In this document: positions 21,888 through 33,624 of the stretch, piece after piece
Layout of the letters: each line of letters opens with the position of its first letter
How positions within the stretch are numbered: position 1 is the first letter of the stretch
NCBI GenBank assembly: GCA_019454045.1
Contig: SKCR01049637.1
Coordinates: 1 to 64,000 of the forward strand
Direction: 5' to 3'
Source of the DNA: Zanthoxylum bungeanum
Lineage: Eukaryota; Streptophyta; Magnoliopsida; Sapindales; Rutaceae
DNA: 64,000 nucleotides
Position numbers and translations under genes: made by a program
Notes under the pieces: generated by a model
Seen by the model: only the letters and a program-made list of their open reading frames with translations
Told to the model about the DNA's origin: nothing
Database searches by the model: none

Positions 21888-24215
21888 CATATTGTGGCAT
21901 TGTTGTCTGGGACACAATCAAACAAGACTCGTATTTCCGCACTTTTAAAGAGTGGATACTAGGACTGATTTGATTCTATTCAAATAAAGTCTACGAATCT
22001 AATTTATTAGGCAAAGTGCCTAAAACACATTTACTTGGTAAAAGTGTAAATGCCACCGATCTGTAAGCCCTAGTTCATAGTGAAGCAAGTGGGACCATGT
22101 CTAGCTAGGCTAGAGGTGGATATGAATATTTCGTTACCTATACGGATGTGGCATCGCGTTATGGTTATGTGTTTATTTTGAAGAACACAAATCGGAAACT
22201 TTTAAGTTTTCGAAACGAAATATACAAACAGCTCGGCTATAGTATTATACCGATACAGTAAGACCGTAATGGAAAATACTTAAGCAATAAGTTTCTAATA
22301 TAATTGAAAGAGTATAGTATTCTTTCAAATGAGGACTCCTCCTGGAACACGTCAATCTGACGGTGTGTCCGAACGGATAAACCAAATTTTGTTGGACATG
22401 ATAAGGTTAATCATGAGTCGTTTTGAGCTACCATTTCCTTCAACAGATAAGCTTTAACAGTGCAAAACTTATTTAGAATAAGGTTCCATTAAAATCTGTT
22501 TGACATATATCATATTAGATATGAACGGGAAAGAAACCGGGTTTCACATTCCTGTAAATTTGGGAATGCTAGGCATATGTTTGGATGATACCAAACTAAA
22601 ACCCAAATTGGATAAGTGCCAAATGTAGGTTATCCTATGGATACCATAAGTATTGTACTTATACAACTCACTTGAGAACAATTAGATTGTTGCTCACCAT
22701 GCGGTTTTCCTAAGAGGAATACCGATATGCAGTGGTAAGTGGGAGGATAGTATAACTCGATGAAAATCGGAGTGATACTATTAAAGGCACCGATTCCTAA
22801 TGGAATAGATAAATAGTTCATCAAGGATGAAACTATTACCATTAATCTTCGAATACACAAGAACAGCGTAAGTCAGAGAGAGTCAGAAAACAACCTGGGG
22901 TATGGGTTTCTGATCTCACCTCATAAAGATGTCTATCTTATTAAGGAATACCAACTGACTACATAAGAGGAAGTGATACCAGATATCGACTCCCTATTAT
23001 GACAAAGTGTCATGAGTCCGAAATGGATTCCATGTATATCAAAAGGTTTGGATACTAGTTGATGTACCACAAGGCATTGTGCCTATTGGTACTGTATAAG
23101 TCTTCACGGAAGACATACATGGATGGCAATATACCAAAGTATAAAGCTAGGCTTTTAGCGGAAAGGTATCGTTATCAACATTGTGCTGATTACGATTCAA
23201 CCTTTTAACTGTTGCCATGGTAAATCCATTTGGATAATGCTTGCTAAAATTGCATATTTCATTTATGAAATATGTCAGCTTAACAGGAAAATCGCTTTTC
23301 TGAAAAGGAAACCTTTTGGAGGGTGTTTATAACATCCTGTCGGTTTTGTCTTACCATAACTAGCAAACAAGGTTTGCAGGTTATTCGATCCATGTTTGGA
23401 TTGAAGCAAGCATAGGTTCTTGGAATTATCGTTTTGAGGTAATCATAATGGTATATGATTTATTTCAAAACGAAATGATTCTTGTGTATATAAGAGGGTT
23501 AGTGGGAGCGCACTGACAGTGGCTGTCCTATAAATAATGATGATAATACATCATTTATTGGAAATGATATTCCCATAAAACAATAGGTGAAAGCTTGGCT
23601 TTCGATAAAACTCTCCGAGAATTCGTATATTGAAAAATGTACGCGACCTGGTGTCTCATACGCTTTGAGCATATGGATTCACAAACAGGCCAATCCGTGT
23701 GATAGTCACTGGATTGAAGTTAAGAACATCCGTTAGTATCTTAGAGAACTAATGATGCTGTCTTAGTCTATGGAGAATGAGAACTTGAAGTGACTGGGAT
23801 CACTGTAGCAAGTTTCCTAACCGATAAAACGACTATAAGTCGCAAACGGTACTACAAAGTTTTAATAATGGTACAGTGAGATGGAAATCTTCCAAGCAAG
23901 ATACGGTTACCAAAAAAAAACAACAAATGCGGGTTATTGATGCGGCTGAGGCGGCCATAGAAGCCTTCTGGGTCAATAAACAAATCTAATTAGATTAGAT
24001 ATAGTTCTGTTAGCAGCTGAGCTGGGCATCAACACAGGCTAAAGAATTAATGGTCTCATCAACGATCCAGATACATACTTTGATAATTCATCTGATTCAT
24101 TCGGATCATACATCGTGGCGATGTGATGATCGAATAAATCGCATCAGATGATAATCATGAAAATCCGCTGACGAAAGTCTTTCATCAGCAATTTGAGCCA
24201 ACAGTACATAGTTCG
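21888..24215 (+). pseudogene. Decayed pol of copia element 3
   Basis: Recognisable pieces in order: pre-integrase (LWHCCLGHNQTRL near 21893), integrase (GGYEYFVTYTDVASRYGYVF near 22115, then DRNGKYLSNKF near 22263, with further conserved pieces to about 22490), linker, RT (TAFLN-like block near 23290, VYKR near 23490, a damaged catalytic region near 23560) and RNase H pieces to about 24215. Stops and frameshifts occur every few dozen codons. It is the most decayed pol in the window. Confidence 0.8.
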
Positions 24216-24250
24216 GGTGTCAAGCACTCGAGTGACTGGATATAGGCCTA

Positions 24251-24259
24251 GTGGGAGAT
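24251..24259 (+). other. Polypurine tract of element 3
   Basis: GTGGGAGAT precedes the 3' LTR start TGTTGGAC. Confidence 0.75.
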
Positions 24260-25231
24260 TGTTGGACAATTATGACCCATAGCGTCACTATTTGTACAGA
24301 TCATGGTGTTGTTGTACAAATTAACTATGTGACAAAGGAGATTACACTCTTATCATTTGTGATTAGATCACCTAGATATATAAATGATGAGAGGTCCCTA
24401 TGATTTGTTCCTGGACGGAGAATAATATGAGACAGTATCAATCCACGAAGGATAAATCATTAAACATCCCTAGTCAGAGCATCATCGAGATTGGACATCG
24501 ATGAATGCGTAAAAGACTAGTATTACACTTGTGTGCGTTGTGAGGGAACAACGACATAGTTCTCATATATTTGGGTATAGGATACTCATACAAGTCAAAT
24601 CAAGTGTCAAATCATTAGTCGCGTCAAGCGTCAAATCACTTGTCACTTTGAGTGATGTGACTTGACAACTTGAGTGATTGATGTGATTGATTGATGTGGT
24701 GGTTGATAGCTTTTATTTGTTTGACTTTTTTAAAAGCAAAAGTTTGGTATATGATTTTAATAATCAATTACCAAAATCAACACATATATTTAATCTTTAT
24801 TTTTTCTTCTATTTGCTCACGTTTTTTAGCAACAAATTCTTTCTCTCTCACGCCCTTGGGGCTGCTCATTTCTTCTTCTGCAAAGGCAGTGAACTGCCGT
24901 GGATTTGAAGAAATAAAGGGAAGCAAGTGTTATTTTGTGGCAAAATCAAGAGTCCTAGCACACTCCGGGATCAATGCGAAGGTGATAGGGAAGTCCACCC
25001 ATGAGCAGGGAATCACCACGACGAAGCTTGGAGCTTGGAAGTTGATTCAAAATGGCCAAACCAGTGAGGTTGGACTGCACACTGCCGAACCAGTGAGAGG
25101 CAGAAAGATTTCGTTTTTGTTGTCTCTGCGTCGCTGAACCGCTCGATGTGAGTATTCCGCAACTTCTTCGATTGTTATTCACACATGTTTATGCTTGTTT
25201 GTGATCCTTGGGACCCTAGAAATATCCAACA
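24260..25231 (+). repeat. 3' LTR of element 3, internally deleted (972 bp)
   Basis: This matches both ends of the 5' LTR but jumps from the CAAGT at 13655 to the CAAGT at 17833; only one CAAGT remains (24591-24595). About 1072 bp of LTR sequence (not counting D+) is missing. The end TATCCAACA is intact. Confidence 0.92.
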
Positions 25232-25236
25232 AAAAG

Positions 25237-26183
25237 GTCACACACAACAAAGTCGAAATCAATGGTTAACAGTGCACGGTACAAATATAACAGCATATGT
25301 GATTGCTGTAGGAATTATTCATAAATGGTTCAATGTGTTTAATTATTGAACATATCATTTATGAGGTTTCATAGTGGATTAGGGATTGGTGAATGACGAT
25401 GGGGGCACTTTGGGAATTGGAATTAAAAAAAAAAGAAAAAAATTACTATTCACGTGAATAGTAAATTTTTTTTGTTATTTGTTTTGAATTCCAATTCGGC
25501 CCAAACTCTTATTAGGGTTTTATAATCTCATTAAACCACTAAATTAAGATCCAATGGCTAAGATTAAATTAGCTTTTATCTCACATCGGATTTTTAATTA
25601 ATTTTGCTGTCTTTGAAGCACTATATAAACCCAAAGAATTCTTTACAAATTTTTACACCAAACCTTTCATATCTTGGGTTTATATAAGTGAGCAACTCTA
25701 AAGTTTAAGAGTAAGCCATTGATTTTGAGGATCCTTAAGTCTAATTGACTAGAGGAACCTCGAATTAAAAGTTTTGAGGTATTTGCCTAGGCTAGCACCA
25801 AGGGCAAAATACTCGTGCACTCAAGGCGTAGTCTTACTGTTGAGTTTTGGCTTTGGTGTGTGCATCCTTGGAGGCCACACACTTGGGTGGCTCTTTGGAA
25901 TGTGGAAGAGCTTGCTGAGTTCGAGAAAAGCTTGTAGATTGGAGGAATGACTGGAGGAGTCTTCAGTTCAAGTAAGTCTTTTTCTTTCTTTATTTTAATT
26001 AGAGTTCTTATGATAGTTAGCATGTTTAGGTTTATGTTCTTTGCAAGTTTTAAGAGTTTTATGCTTAGAATATATATTAACATGCCTAGGCTTGTAGAAT
26101 AATAAAAACAAATGGGTTTTGGGCAAAGGGAAAGCGGCATAATAATTTTTTTTTCGCTGCGCACTCGCGGCCGCTTCCCAACA
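25237..26183 (+). repeat. 3' LTR of element 2, second part
   Basis: Continues from 13322 and matches 6507-7433 of the 5' LTR closely, ending CTTCCCAACA before the GACAT duplication. Confidence 0.95.
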
Positions 26184-26188
26184 GACAT

Positions 26189-27227
26189 ATCCTTTTTGAG
26201 TTGATTTAGTGTACACACATTTATCACACTCATTGGTTTTAAACCCACTTGACAACATCTCTTTGTCAAATTTCTCATGCCATTATACAGGTGCTTGTTT
26301 TAATCCGTACAAGGATTTTACAAGTTTGCACACCTTCTGTTCTTGTCCAGGAACATTAAACCATTCTGGTTGTTCCATGTAAATCTCTTCATCCAATTCA
26401 CCATTCAAGAATGCCGTCTTTACATCCATTTGATGTATTTTAAGACCAAATATAGCTGCTATGGCTATGAGCATTGTTTTCGACGTGATACGAGTCACTG
26501 GTGAATAGGTATCAAAGTAATCAAGGCCTTATTTTTTTTCTATAACCTTTTATGACAAGCCTTGCCTTGTACTTATCTCTTGATCCATCTGGTTTTCATC
26601 TTCCGTTTGAATATCCATTTGTAGCCCAGTGGCTTACCACCTGGAGGAAGATCAACCAACTCCCAAGTATGGTTTTGAAAGATTGAATCAATCTCACTGT
26701 TGATAGCCTCTTTCCATAAAGGTGCCTTTCTCGAAGACATTGTTTCTTTATAGCTTTGAGGCTCATTTTCTAACAAGTATGTCAGAAAATCGGGTCCAAA
26801 TGACTCAGATGTTCTAGCTCTTTTGCTACGTCTAGGTTCATTTACCTCAATATTTCCATGTTGATCTGACTCTTGGTCAACCTGATCACTGTCCTTGACA
26901 GTATCAATAGTTATTTTGAGAGACTCTCTTCTTTGTCTTTCCTTACAAGGAAATGTCTCTTCAAAAAATGTCACATTCATTGACTCAATTATCATATTCG
27001 GATTGATGTCAGGAATCTCAGACTTGTGTACCAAGAATCGATACGCACTACTATTGCGAGCATATCCGATGATTATACAATCAACAGTTTTGGGTCATAT
27101 TCTAACCTTCTTAGGTTTAGGAACCATTACTTTGGCAAGACAACCCCCACACATTCAGATATTTGTAGGAAGGTACATAACCTTTCCACAACTCATACGG
27201 TGTCTTATCCAATCGTCTGTGAGGTAG
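26189..27227 (-). pseudogene. Integrase end and RT start of copia element C
   Basis: Minus-strand reading gives RRLDKTPYELWKG, VDCIIIGYARNSSAYRFLVH, a linker open over 26573-27034 (with RRSKRARTSESFG, SQSYKE-like and IFQNHTWELVDLPPGGKPLG), then RT with HQMDVKTAFLNGELDEEIYM and KSLYGLKQAPV followed by a stop. It breaks at 26189 next to element 2 and resumes at 5503. The integrase frame runs across the D- insertion without loss. Confidence 0.9.
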
Positions 27228-28573
27228 TGTGGGAACATAGAAACTGGACGACGCATGTTGTCCTAGGCTCGCGGCCTAGTTGGGAGTACGGAGTAGCCAC
27301 GGGGGACTAAACCGGAGAATAATGGACTCGCCACCCGGTGTGAACCGGGAAAATAAGATTTAAGGCCGCACTCACCCCTCGCAAGGGAAGACCTCAAACC
27401 GTTGGGTTCGAAATGGTCTCTTACTTATGTCACTTGTAATGAAAGGATTTATGTAATAATTTAATCAAGTTTAAGTAACACTTATTTCCAAGAGTATCAT
27501 GCTTCTAAATTCACATGTACAAGATAAAACTTACACCTAAATTTACATACATTTCACATCCAACATTGCATGATTGAGAGTACATCAAAGTAGCAACGAA
27601 CATACAACTTCATTGGCATATTATATTCACGAAAGACACAAGCACACACACTAACCACACAAGCACACATGTGAGCACTTTTCCAAGTGGTACGTGGAAT
27701 TGTATCCCAAGTACAGACCGCACTACCGTCCATTCGGAATCAGCTACGGAATTTATGTCTGGGTTTCCATCCGATATACCACAAGAAATAATACTCAAAT
27801 GCTATCATGACATAGATATATGAATTGTAATATGATACGTTGAGCCAAGACGAAGGTGAATGATGTAACGAATGGGATAAACATGCTTTTCACTGTGACG
27901 CGTACAAAGATAAGAATAACTATATGGGATTTCATAATACATGCATGAATGGTATAGTTGGCTTTATGTGAGAGTTGTGAGTGTGTGCGTGAGTGCAAGG
28001 GGCTGTCGCATGAAGGGTTCAGTTTAGGGTTTTATGCGTGCAGGTCAGTGGGCATGTTTAAGGCAATTGGCATGAATTGGCTTACGTGAGGCCGTGAGGT
28101 GCTATGTGGCGAGAGGCTTGTGACGTGCTGTGAGGCGTGGGCTGGTGTGATGTGTTCTTTGTGCGAAAGAGTGAGGGATGCTCACGTGGGGAATTATGGC
28201 CGTGTTTAGGTGCGTGAGGGCGAGCTGTGTGTTGGGGTTTGTGGGTTGTGTTCAGTGGGCGTGAAGGCAGTGAGTTGAGAAGGGGGAGTTATCGTGAGCA
28301 TGAGGGGGCAGTTACGTGCATGGTGAATGGGTTTATAATATGGTGAGTTGCCGAGGGTTCATGGAGAGAGAAATGAGGGTTTATTAGGGTTATTTGTTGG
28401 CTAGTTAGTGGCTGAAGCAAGGGCTGAGAATATTGGTATACCAATGACAATAAGTCGAGCCAAGACAGGGATAAACGATGCAATCAATAGATGAAAGACA
28501 CGACAAATATCGTGGTAAAGGTAGCCTTTTAGGCTTTTCTTCTCAAATGGAGAACCTTTTAATCCAACACAAT

Positions 28574-29120
28574 AAGCCCATGCGCCTTTCTTTACAATGA
28601 GTACAAAGATAAAGATAACTATATGAAATTTAGTATGTCCGATTGAACATATCTTGTATTCAATCGAACACGCATCAACCGGCGCGGCAAAGCATCGTGG
28701 TAAATGATTTTAACCCCTCCAAATAGGGGACATTTCATCACACTTACTAAGCCCATGCGCTCGATTGAATCATGCATGCAAAGAATTAAAAACAATAATA
28801 TCAAACTTAGTATGCCCGATTGAACATATCTTGCATTCAACCGAACACACGTCAACCGGCGCGGCAAAACATCGTGGTAAAGGATTTTAACCCCTCTAAA
28901 TAGGGGACCTTTAATCCGACTGACTAAGCCCATGCGCTCGATTGAATCATACATATAAAAATAAAGACAATCACATCAAACTTAGTATGCCTGATTGAAC
29001 ATATCTTAAATCCAACCGAACACACATCAACCGGCGCGGCAAAGCATTGTGGTAAAGGATTTTAACCCCTCCAAATAGGGGACCTTTAATCCGACTTACT
29101 AAGCCCATGCGCTCGATTGT
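28574..29120 (-). repeat. Tandem repeat, 175-bp period, in D-
   Basis: AAGCCCATGCGC recurs at 28574, 28749, 28926 and 29101, steps of 175, 177 and 175 bp. It is the reverse of the array at 15576-16075. Confidence 0.9.
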
Positions 29121-30109
29121 ATCATGCATACAAATAATGTGCGAAATTCAAATGACGAAAAATAATTAAATCAAAGCAATATAAAACAAAAGAAAGTGTC
29201 GTTTACTCAAGCGGTACGTGGAGTTGTATCCCGAGTACAGATCATACTACCGTCCATTCGGAATCGGCTATGAAATTTATGTCCGGGTTTCCATCCGATA
29301 TATCGCGAGAGTTGACACATCTCTCATTTTATTCCAAAGCCACAACATACAATATCTCATAATCCATGCATATTTATCTACTCAAGGGCCACAACATGCA
29401 TTTCAACATAACAATCATGCAAGCAATACTCAATAAATAATACAAATAAAACAGAAAACGAATGTGGAAAATACCCTCAGGTCTAACCTTTTATGTCGAC
29501 TTTCGAACTCACGTTTCACGGCCGTCGAAAGGGCTATCACACCGTAACTTTTCTGGTTCATTGGTTTGCGTCTTACCTCGCTGTTTCGCTGCTCAAGCTA
29601 CTATTTTGACTCCGTTTTGCTGCTGTTTCCTCGCGGTTCCGCTGTCGTATTATTGGTCACTGTTTCAGGTGTATAGGGGACTGTTTTGGGTGTTTTTTGT
29701 GGGTTTTAAAAGTGCAGTTTTTATGCGATTATTTAAGGGTTATAAGTGAAGTTTTTATGTTACTGGTTTAGGGATTTTAGGGACTGTTTTGAGGGATAAT
29801 AGGAGTGCAATTTTTCGGTACTGCAGGGAGGTTTACGAGGCTGTTGCTTCGGTGATATTGGGAGGCTTATGAGGCTGCGTTTTTGACGTGCAAAGGGCTG
29901 CTGTATTGGTGTATTTTTCGGTGATGTGAGGGAGGCTTATGGGGCTGTGTTTTTCGGTCAAATAGGGGAAGGAGATGAAGAGAATTTGTTATATTTTTTG
30001 TGTAATATGCGTGAATGGAGAGCTTGGAGAGGGGGTTGGAAATTCTATACTTCTTTATTTCTTGTGATGGGCGTAAACTAGGAGAGAGGAATGCCTTGGA
30101 GAGGTGTGG

Positions 30110-30117
30110 TTTATATA
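30110..30117 (-). promoter_or_regulatory. TATA box of unit D-
   Basis: TATATAAA on the minus strand, at the place matching 14496-14503 in D+. Confidence 0.5.
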
Positions 30118-30804
30118 GAGAAAGGCTAGGGCTTCACCTTGTCTCACAAGGAATAGGATTTGGCATTAAAGGGATGATTTGATTTGGTATCCAACAAGGA
30201 AAAGATTAGATTGAGGGGGGACAAATTTGGTTCAAATTAGGAATACAATATATTTGATTGGTTAGGATTAGGCATGGCATCTTTTTAATTTAGTATGTGA
30301 TTTTGTTTAGTTAGGAAGTTAATATATTTGATTTGTCCAAATTAGGTATGATTATTTATGTTTTATTTAATTGGTAAATGGCTTAAAATATTTTATTTAA
30401 TTAAAATACATTATCTAATTAATATTTAATCTAATATTTTATTTAATTTGGGGTTAATTTGGGTGATTGGGCGTGTGGGCTTTTGGTTGGGCGTGTGGGC
30501 TTTTGGTTGGTGTGGACAAGGTGTGTGGGCTTGCGGGGGTTTTGGGTCAAGGCAAAGGGGCTTGCAAGGATTTTGGGCCGAGGTTAAGTGATTTGTGAGT
30601 GTTTTGGGCCAGGAATAATTTTTAAAACGGAAAACCAACAAGTAACCCGAAGCTAAACCAGTGAACTTAATCCGAATATGAGTCAATTCTTGACTCCTCC
30701 CTACCGATGTCAGTTTCCCGCGGCTTCCGCGACTTAAAAAGTAGTGCCTCCAACTGAGACTCATCATTGGGTTTCACATGGAAAAATGCAATGCCTACAG
30801 GTAG

Positions 30805-31260
30805 CTTGTTCAGAACGTAGTTTACGGAAAGTAAGACTTCTCCTCACAAGTTCTGGGGTAAACCAGAGCTTGTCAACATGGCCTTCATCATTTCCTTCAA
30901 CGTCCGATTCTTACGCTCAGTAATCCCGTTTTGTTGAGGCGAATAAGGAGCAGTGGTCTCGTGAATAATTCCATGAATGGAACAATATTCACCGAATGGT
31001 GACACATATTCACCACATCTATCACTCCTGATTCTCTTGATTTTATTGCCAAGTTGATTTTCAACTTCGTTCGTATAATGTATAAAGCTCTCAATAGCTT
31101 CATATTTGCTCATCAGCAAATACACATAACAGAATCTTGTGTTATCATTGATAAAAGTGAAAAAGTACTTTTTACCACTTCTTGTTTGCACAATATTCAT
31201 ATCACACATATCAGTGTGTACAAGTTCCAATGGTTCAGAACTTCATCGATGAAATGATGC
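30805..31260 (-). pseudogene. Integrase of copia element C
   Basis: The zinc-binding CETCVETK is followed after a stop by LELVHTDMCDM (first catalytic Asp), FFTFINDNTRFCYVYLL, RIRSDRCGEY (second Asp) and QQNGITERKNRTLKEMM (Glu). The core is open over 30844-31230. It ends ASSGLP-like, then damaged sequence leads to the D- insertion, beyond which it continues at 27227. The HHCC His pair and protease are missing through the deletion that joins it to gag. Confidence 0.92.
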
Positions 31261-31294
31261 TCTATGTATTTTTGTTTCAACACATGTCTCACAC

Positions 31295-31943
31295 TTATGT
31301 TGGCCTTAGACTCCATAGTCTTGTAGCTGGCCTTTTCGGACTTTTGTTGTCCTCTTCGATCTTCAATCGAACTCCAAGGTCTTCAAGGCTCATCTGCTTC
31401 TTTTTATGTTTCAGATAGCTCCTGAAGTCCTTCCATGATGGAGGCAACTTTTCAATGATAGTGGCAACTTGAAACGTCTCACATAGTTTCATACCTTCAT
31501 CTAATATTTCATGAATGATCAATTGCAGTTCACCCAACTGAGACATTAGAGTTCTAGAATCTACCATCTTGTAGTCCATGAACCTACCCACGATAAATTT
31601 CTTTTGTCTGGTATCCTCGGTTTTATATTTCTTATCGAGAGATTCCCAGAGAATCTTCACAGAAACCATGCCTTGGTACACATTGTACATGGTACTGTCA
31701 AGTCTACCCAAAAGGTAGTTCTTGCATAAGAAGTCGCCAGACGACCATGTCTCTTCCCGTAGTTGCTTGGCTATTTCTGATTCACCCTCCACAAGATCCG
31801 GAGGATCTTTGAGGTATTTAGCCAACTGCAGAGTTGTCGGGTAGAATAATATTTTACTCTGCCACTTGTTTAAAGTTTGCCCCACCAAACTTTTTCGGTT
31901 TTTCTCCATGAGAGACCGGTACTGTAATGTTTCCGCTAGCCAT
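31295..31943 (-). pseudogene. gag of copia element C
   Basis: The likely start is the ATG at 31943 (MASGNITVPVSHGEKPKKFG), typical of copia gag. One extra G near 31870 shifts the frame after ANFKQ; the remaining frame, open over 31295-31909, reads WQSKILFYPTTLQLAKYL, LLGRLDSTMYNVY, LWESLDKKYK and IIEKLPPSWKDFRSYLKHK, the UBN2-type copia gag core. It ends near EEDN where a deletion removes the zinc knuckle and protease and runs into the integrase zinc finger. Gag would assemble the particle around the RNA. Confidence 0.92.
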
Positions 31944-33059
31944 GTGTAACTGAAAAATCTACAGGGGTCAATAAGTCTACAAAAGACAATTGTACAATGA
32001 TCAACAAATGATCTTGTTCAAGTGATATACCAAGTATCCACTTGTTGTTCTATTGGACAGTAATACCTATAAACACAAGTCCTTGAATTTCCGACTAAGT
32101 TTTCTTATGACAAGTAAATAAATGAATATTCCCAGAGGACGAGGGGGGTCCGGAGTAACAACTTAAATCCCTGAACCACTTAGACTCTTATCGCCTTTTT
32201 GACAGAATATCCTTTAAACACTTCCTCAATAGAATTTCTTAGCAATTCAAAACTTAGTATTACACTTTTAATTTTACAATACAATATTCGATATGTGTAG
32301 ATATATGTGTATGTGCAATCAAGATTGAATGGAATTACTTGAGTAAGATTACACTTTAAATTCTCAACCAAGTATGTTACACACAATTAATTTTCAAGTT
32401 TATCACTATGTGTATGCTTGTGATAATTGAACACCCAAATAATAACTTAAATCTATGCTACCAAGATTATGTGATTAAGTATATGATTTACTAAGTTAAT
32501 ATTATGATTAATTATTTTTAATCTAAGTCTATTCAGTTTATAAAAAATTCAAGGACTAATGCGTTAGTGTCGCGTTCGTATCTACGTTCGAACGAGACTG
32601 TCTAGTTTGTGCACGTCCGTGTTGCATTCGAGAACACGTTCGAACGAAGTGTTCCAGAGAGTTCACGTTCATGGAGCGTTCGAGAACGCGTTCGAACGAA
32701 ATATTCCAGAGAGTTTAAGTTTGTGTGGCATCCGGAAACGCGTTCAAACGAAGTATTCCAGAGAGTTTACGTTCGTGTTACGTTTATGACGAGTTCGAAC
32801 GTTTTAAGTCAGAGGGCTTGTGTTCGATTTGCGTTTGAAGATGCGTTCGAATGTTCTTAGGTAGAAGGCTTGCGTTCGAGTTGCGTTTGAAGACGCGTTC
32901 GAACGTTCTTACGAAATTTCAGATTTTTGCCTTTGCGTTCTTCGGGCGTTCGAACGCCCTTACTTATTTTTCATGCACATACGATATTTTCCAGAAAATT
33001 TCCTTATCTAAGCATGCAAATTTCTATCTAACAATACTAAAATGATAAGTTCTTAAGAT
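31944..33059 (-). other. Leader of element C, no primer site recognised
   Basis: This is 1.1 kb between the 5' LTR and the gag start. The bases next to the LTR (ATCTTAAGAACTTATC on the minus strand) do not match the initiator tRNA-Met site used by the other copia elements here. Either the site has decayed or another primer was used. It contains the CGTTCGAACG cluster below. Confidence 0.6.
32568..32965. repeat. CGTTCGAACG-rich repeat cluster in the leader of element C
   Basis: Degenerate units of roughly 60 bp carry a core close to GCGTTCGAGAACGCGTTCGA followed by ATTCCAGAGAGTT. The 10-bp palindrome CGTTCGAACG or near variants recurs about every unit. The same core and the ATTCCAGAGAG tail occur at 40198-40432. 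Confidence 0.85.
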
Positions 33060-33619
33060 TGTTGGTGGAATTGGTGTCATTAAACAGAAACCAACATACA
33101 TTCAAACAGATCAAAATCAGAAAATCAAACCAATCTATGCAAAACCCTAAAACTTGAAATATAAAGAAAAACCTGGAAAATGACGAATTTGCTGTCCAAG
33201 TCGAGATAAATCTCTGTCCTTAAGAACTTATTAGACCCGTCTCGGTGCTCTACGGGTTTTGTGGCTAATGTTCTCCCAGGATAACTTGGATTTCCCTTCT
33301 TCAAGGGACACTCCTTAAAAAGATCTTGAATTAGGAATATGGGGGAAACTCTCTTTTAAAAAACAATGAAAAGTGTGACACAAAAATTCGGATGGATTTT
33401 CTATATCTAGAGTTACACATGTAGGCCTCCTTATAAAGGCATGGAATGGTGCCTTAAGGGCACCCTTTGGGTTGGGGTGCAACCCTCCAAATGGTTATAC
33501 CCCTCCCAAGCACCCTTTGGATCCTATAACCATGTTATACTCAATTGGGGGACATGTCGTACCATCTAAGAGACATATCCCTCCTCCATCCAATGACAAT
33601 ATTTGAAGAATTTACAACA
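33060..33619 (-). repeat. 5' LTR of copia element C
   Basis: TGTTG ... CAACA ends, 560 bp, matching 3540-4109. The outer target copy CTTAT is at 33620-33624. Confidence 0.9.
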
Positions 33620-33624
33620 CTTAT

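Larger units (their letters stand above)
13323..25231 (+). mobile_element. Copia element 3, plus strand, inside the 3' LTR of element 2
   Basis: The element starts TGTTGGACAATTATG and ends ATATCCAACA, flanked by AAAAG at 13318-13322 and 25232-25236. The 5' LTR is split by unit D+ (13889-16989). Primer site at 18476, heavily decayed gag to RNase H in 21250-24215, purine tract at 24251, 3' LTR at 24260. Its pol is far more decayed than that of its host element 2, although it inserted later. This suggests it moved with help from another copy, or was already damaged when it inserted. Confidence 0.93.
5509..26183 (+). mobile_element. Copia element 2, plus strand, host of element 3
   Basis: The element begins TGTTAGGGATATG and ends CTTCCCAACA. 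It is flanked by GACAT at 5504-5508 and 26184-26188. It carries a 5' LTR (5509-7433), primer site, gag, protease, integrase, RT, RNase H, purine tract and a 3' LTR that starts at 12702 and is itself split by element 3 (13323-25231). All copia domains are recognisable in order, but several frameshifts and stops make it non-coding. It sits within the RT of element C, so it is younger than C and older than element 3. Confidence 0.95.
27228..30799 (-). mobile_element. Solo-LTR-like unit D- (3572 bp) in the integrase of element C
   Basis: On the minus strand it runs from TGTAGGCATTGC (30799) to CTATGTTCCCACA (27228), flanked by GGTAG at 27223-27227 and 30800-30804. Removing the unit and one GGTAG restores the copia integrase reading through YVLNKLPHRRLDKTPYELW. 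It shares ends, TATA box, the 175-bp array and other stretches with D+ but lacks the CGTTCGAACG arrays and is about 470 bp longer. No coding motif is present; several proline-rich or Ser/Leu-rich frames are chance. Confidence 0.87.
3540..33619 (-). mobile_element. Copia element C, minus strand, split by nested insertions
   Basis: The two LTRs (5' at 33060-33619, 3' at 3540-4109, minus orientation) are flanked by the same 5-bp target duplication CTTAT at 3535-3539 and 33620-33624, so they are the ends of one element although 30 kb apart. On the minus strand the order is LTR, leader, gag (31943-31295), integrase (31260-30805, resuming at 27227), RT (about 26700-26189, resuming at 5503), RNase H (to 4684), purine tract and LTR. 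Removing the insertions at 5509-26183 and 27228-30799 with their duplicated targets leaves about 5.8 kb, normal for copia. A deletion joins gag to integrase near 31290 and removes the zinc knuckle and protease. Confidence 0.92.

Noticed and set aside
30426..30767. Proline-rich 113-codon frame
   Set aside because: It lies inside non-coding unit D-, is not preserved in D+, and shows low-complexity composition only.
32607..32860. Open frames in the CGTTCGAACG cluster
   Set aside because: By-products of the repeat; they lie on the strand opposite to the gag of element C.
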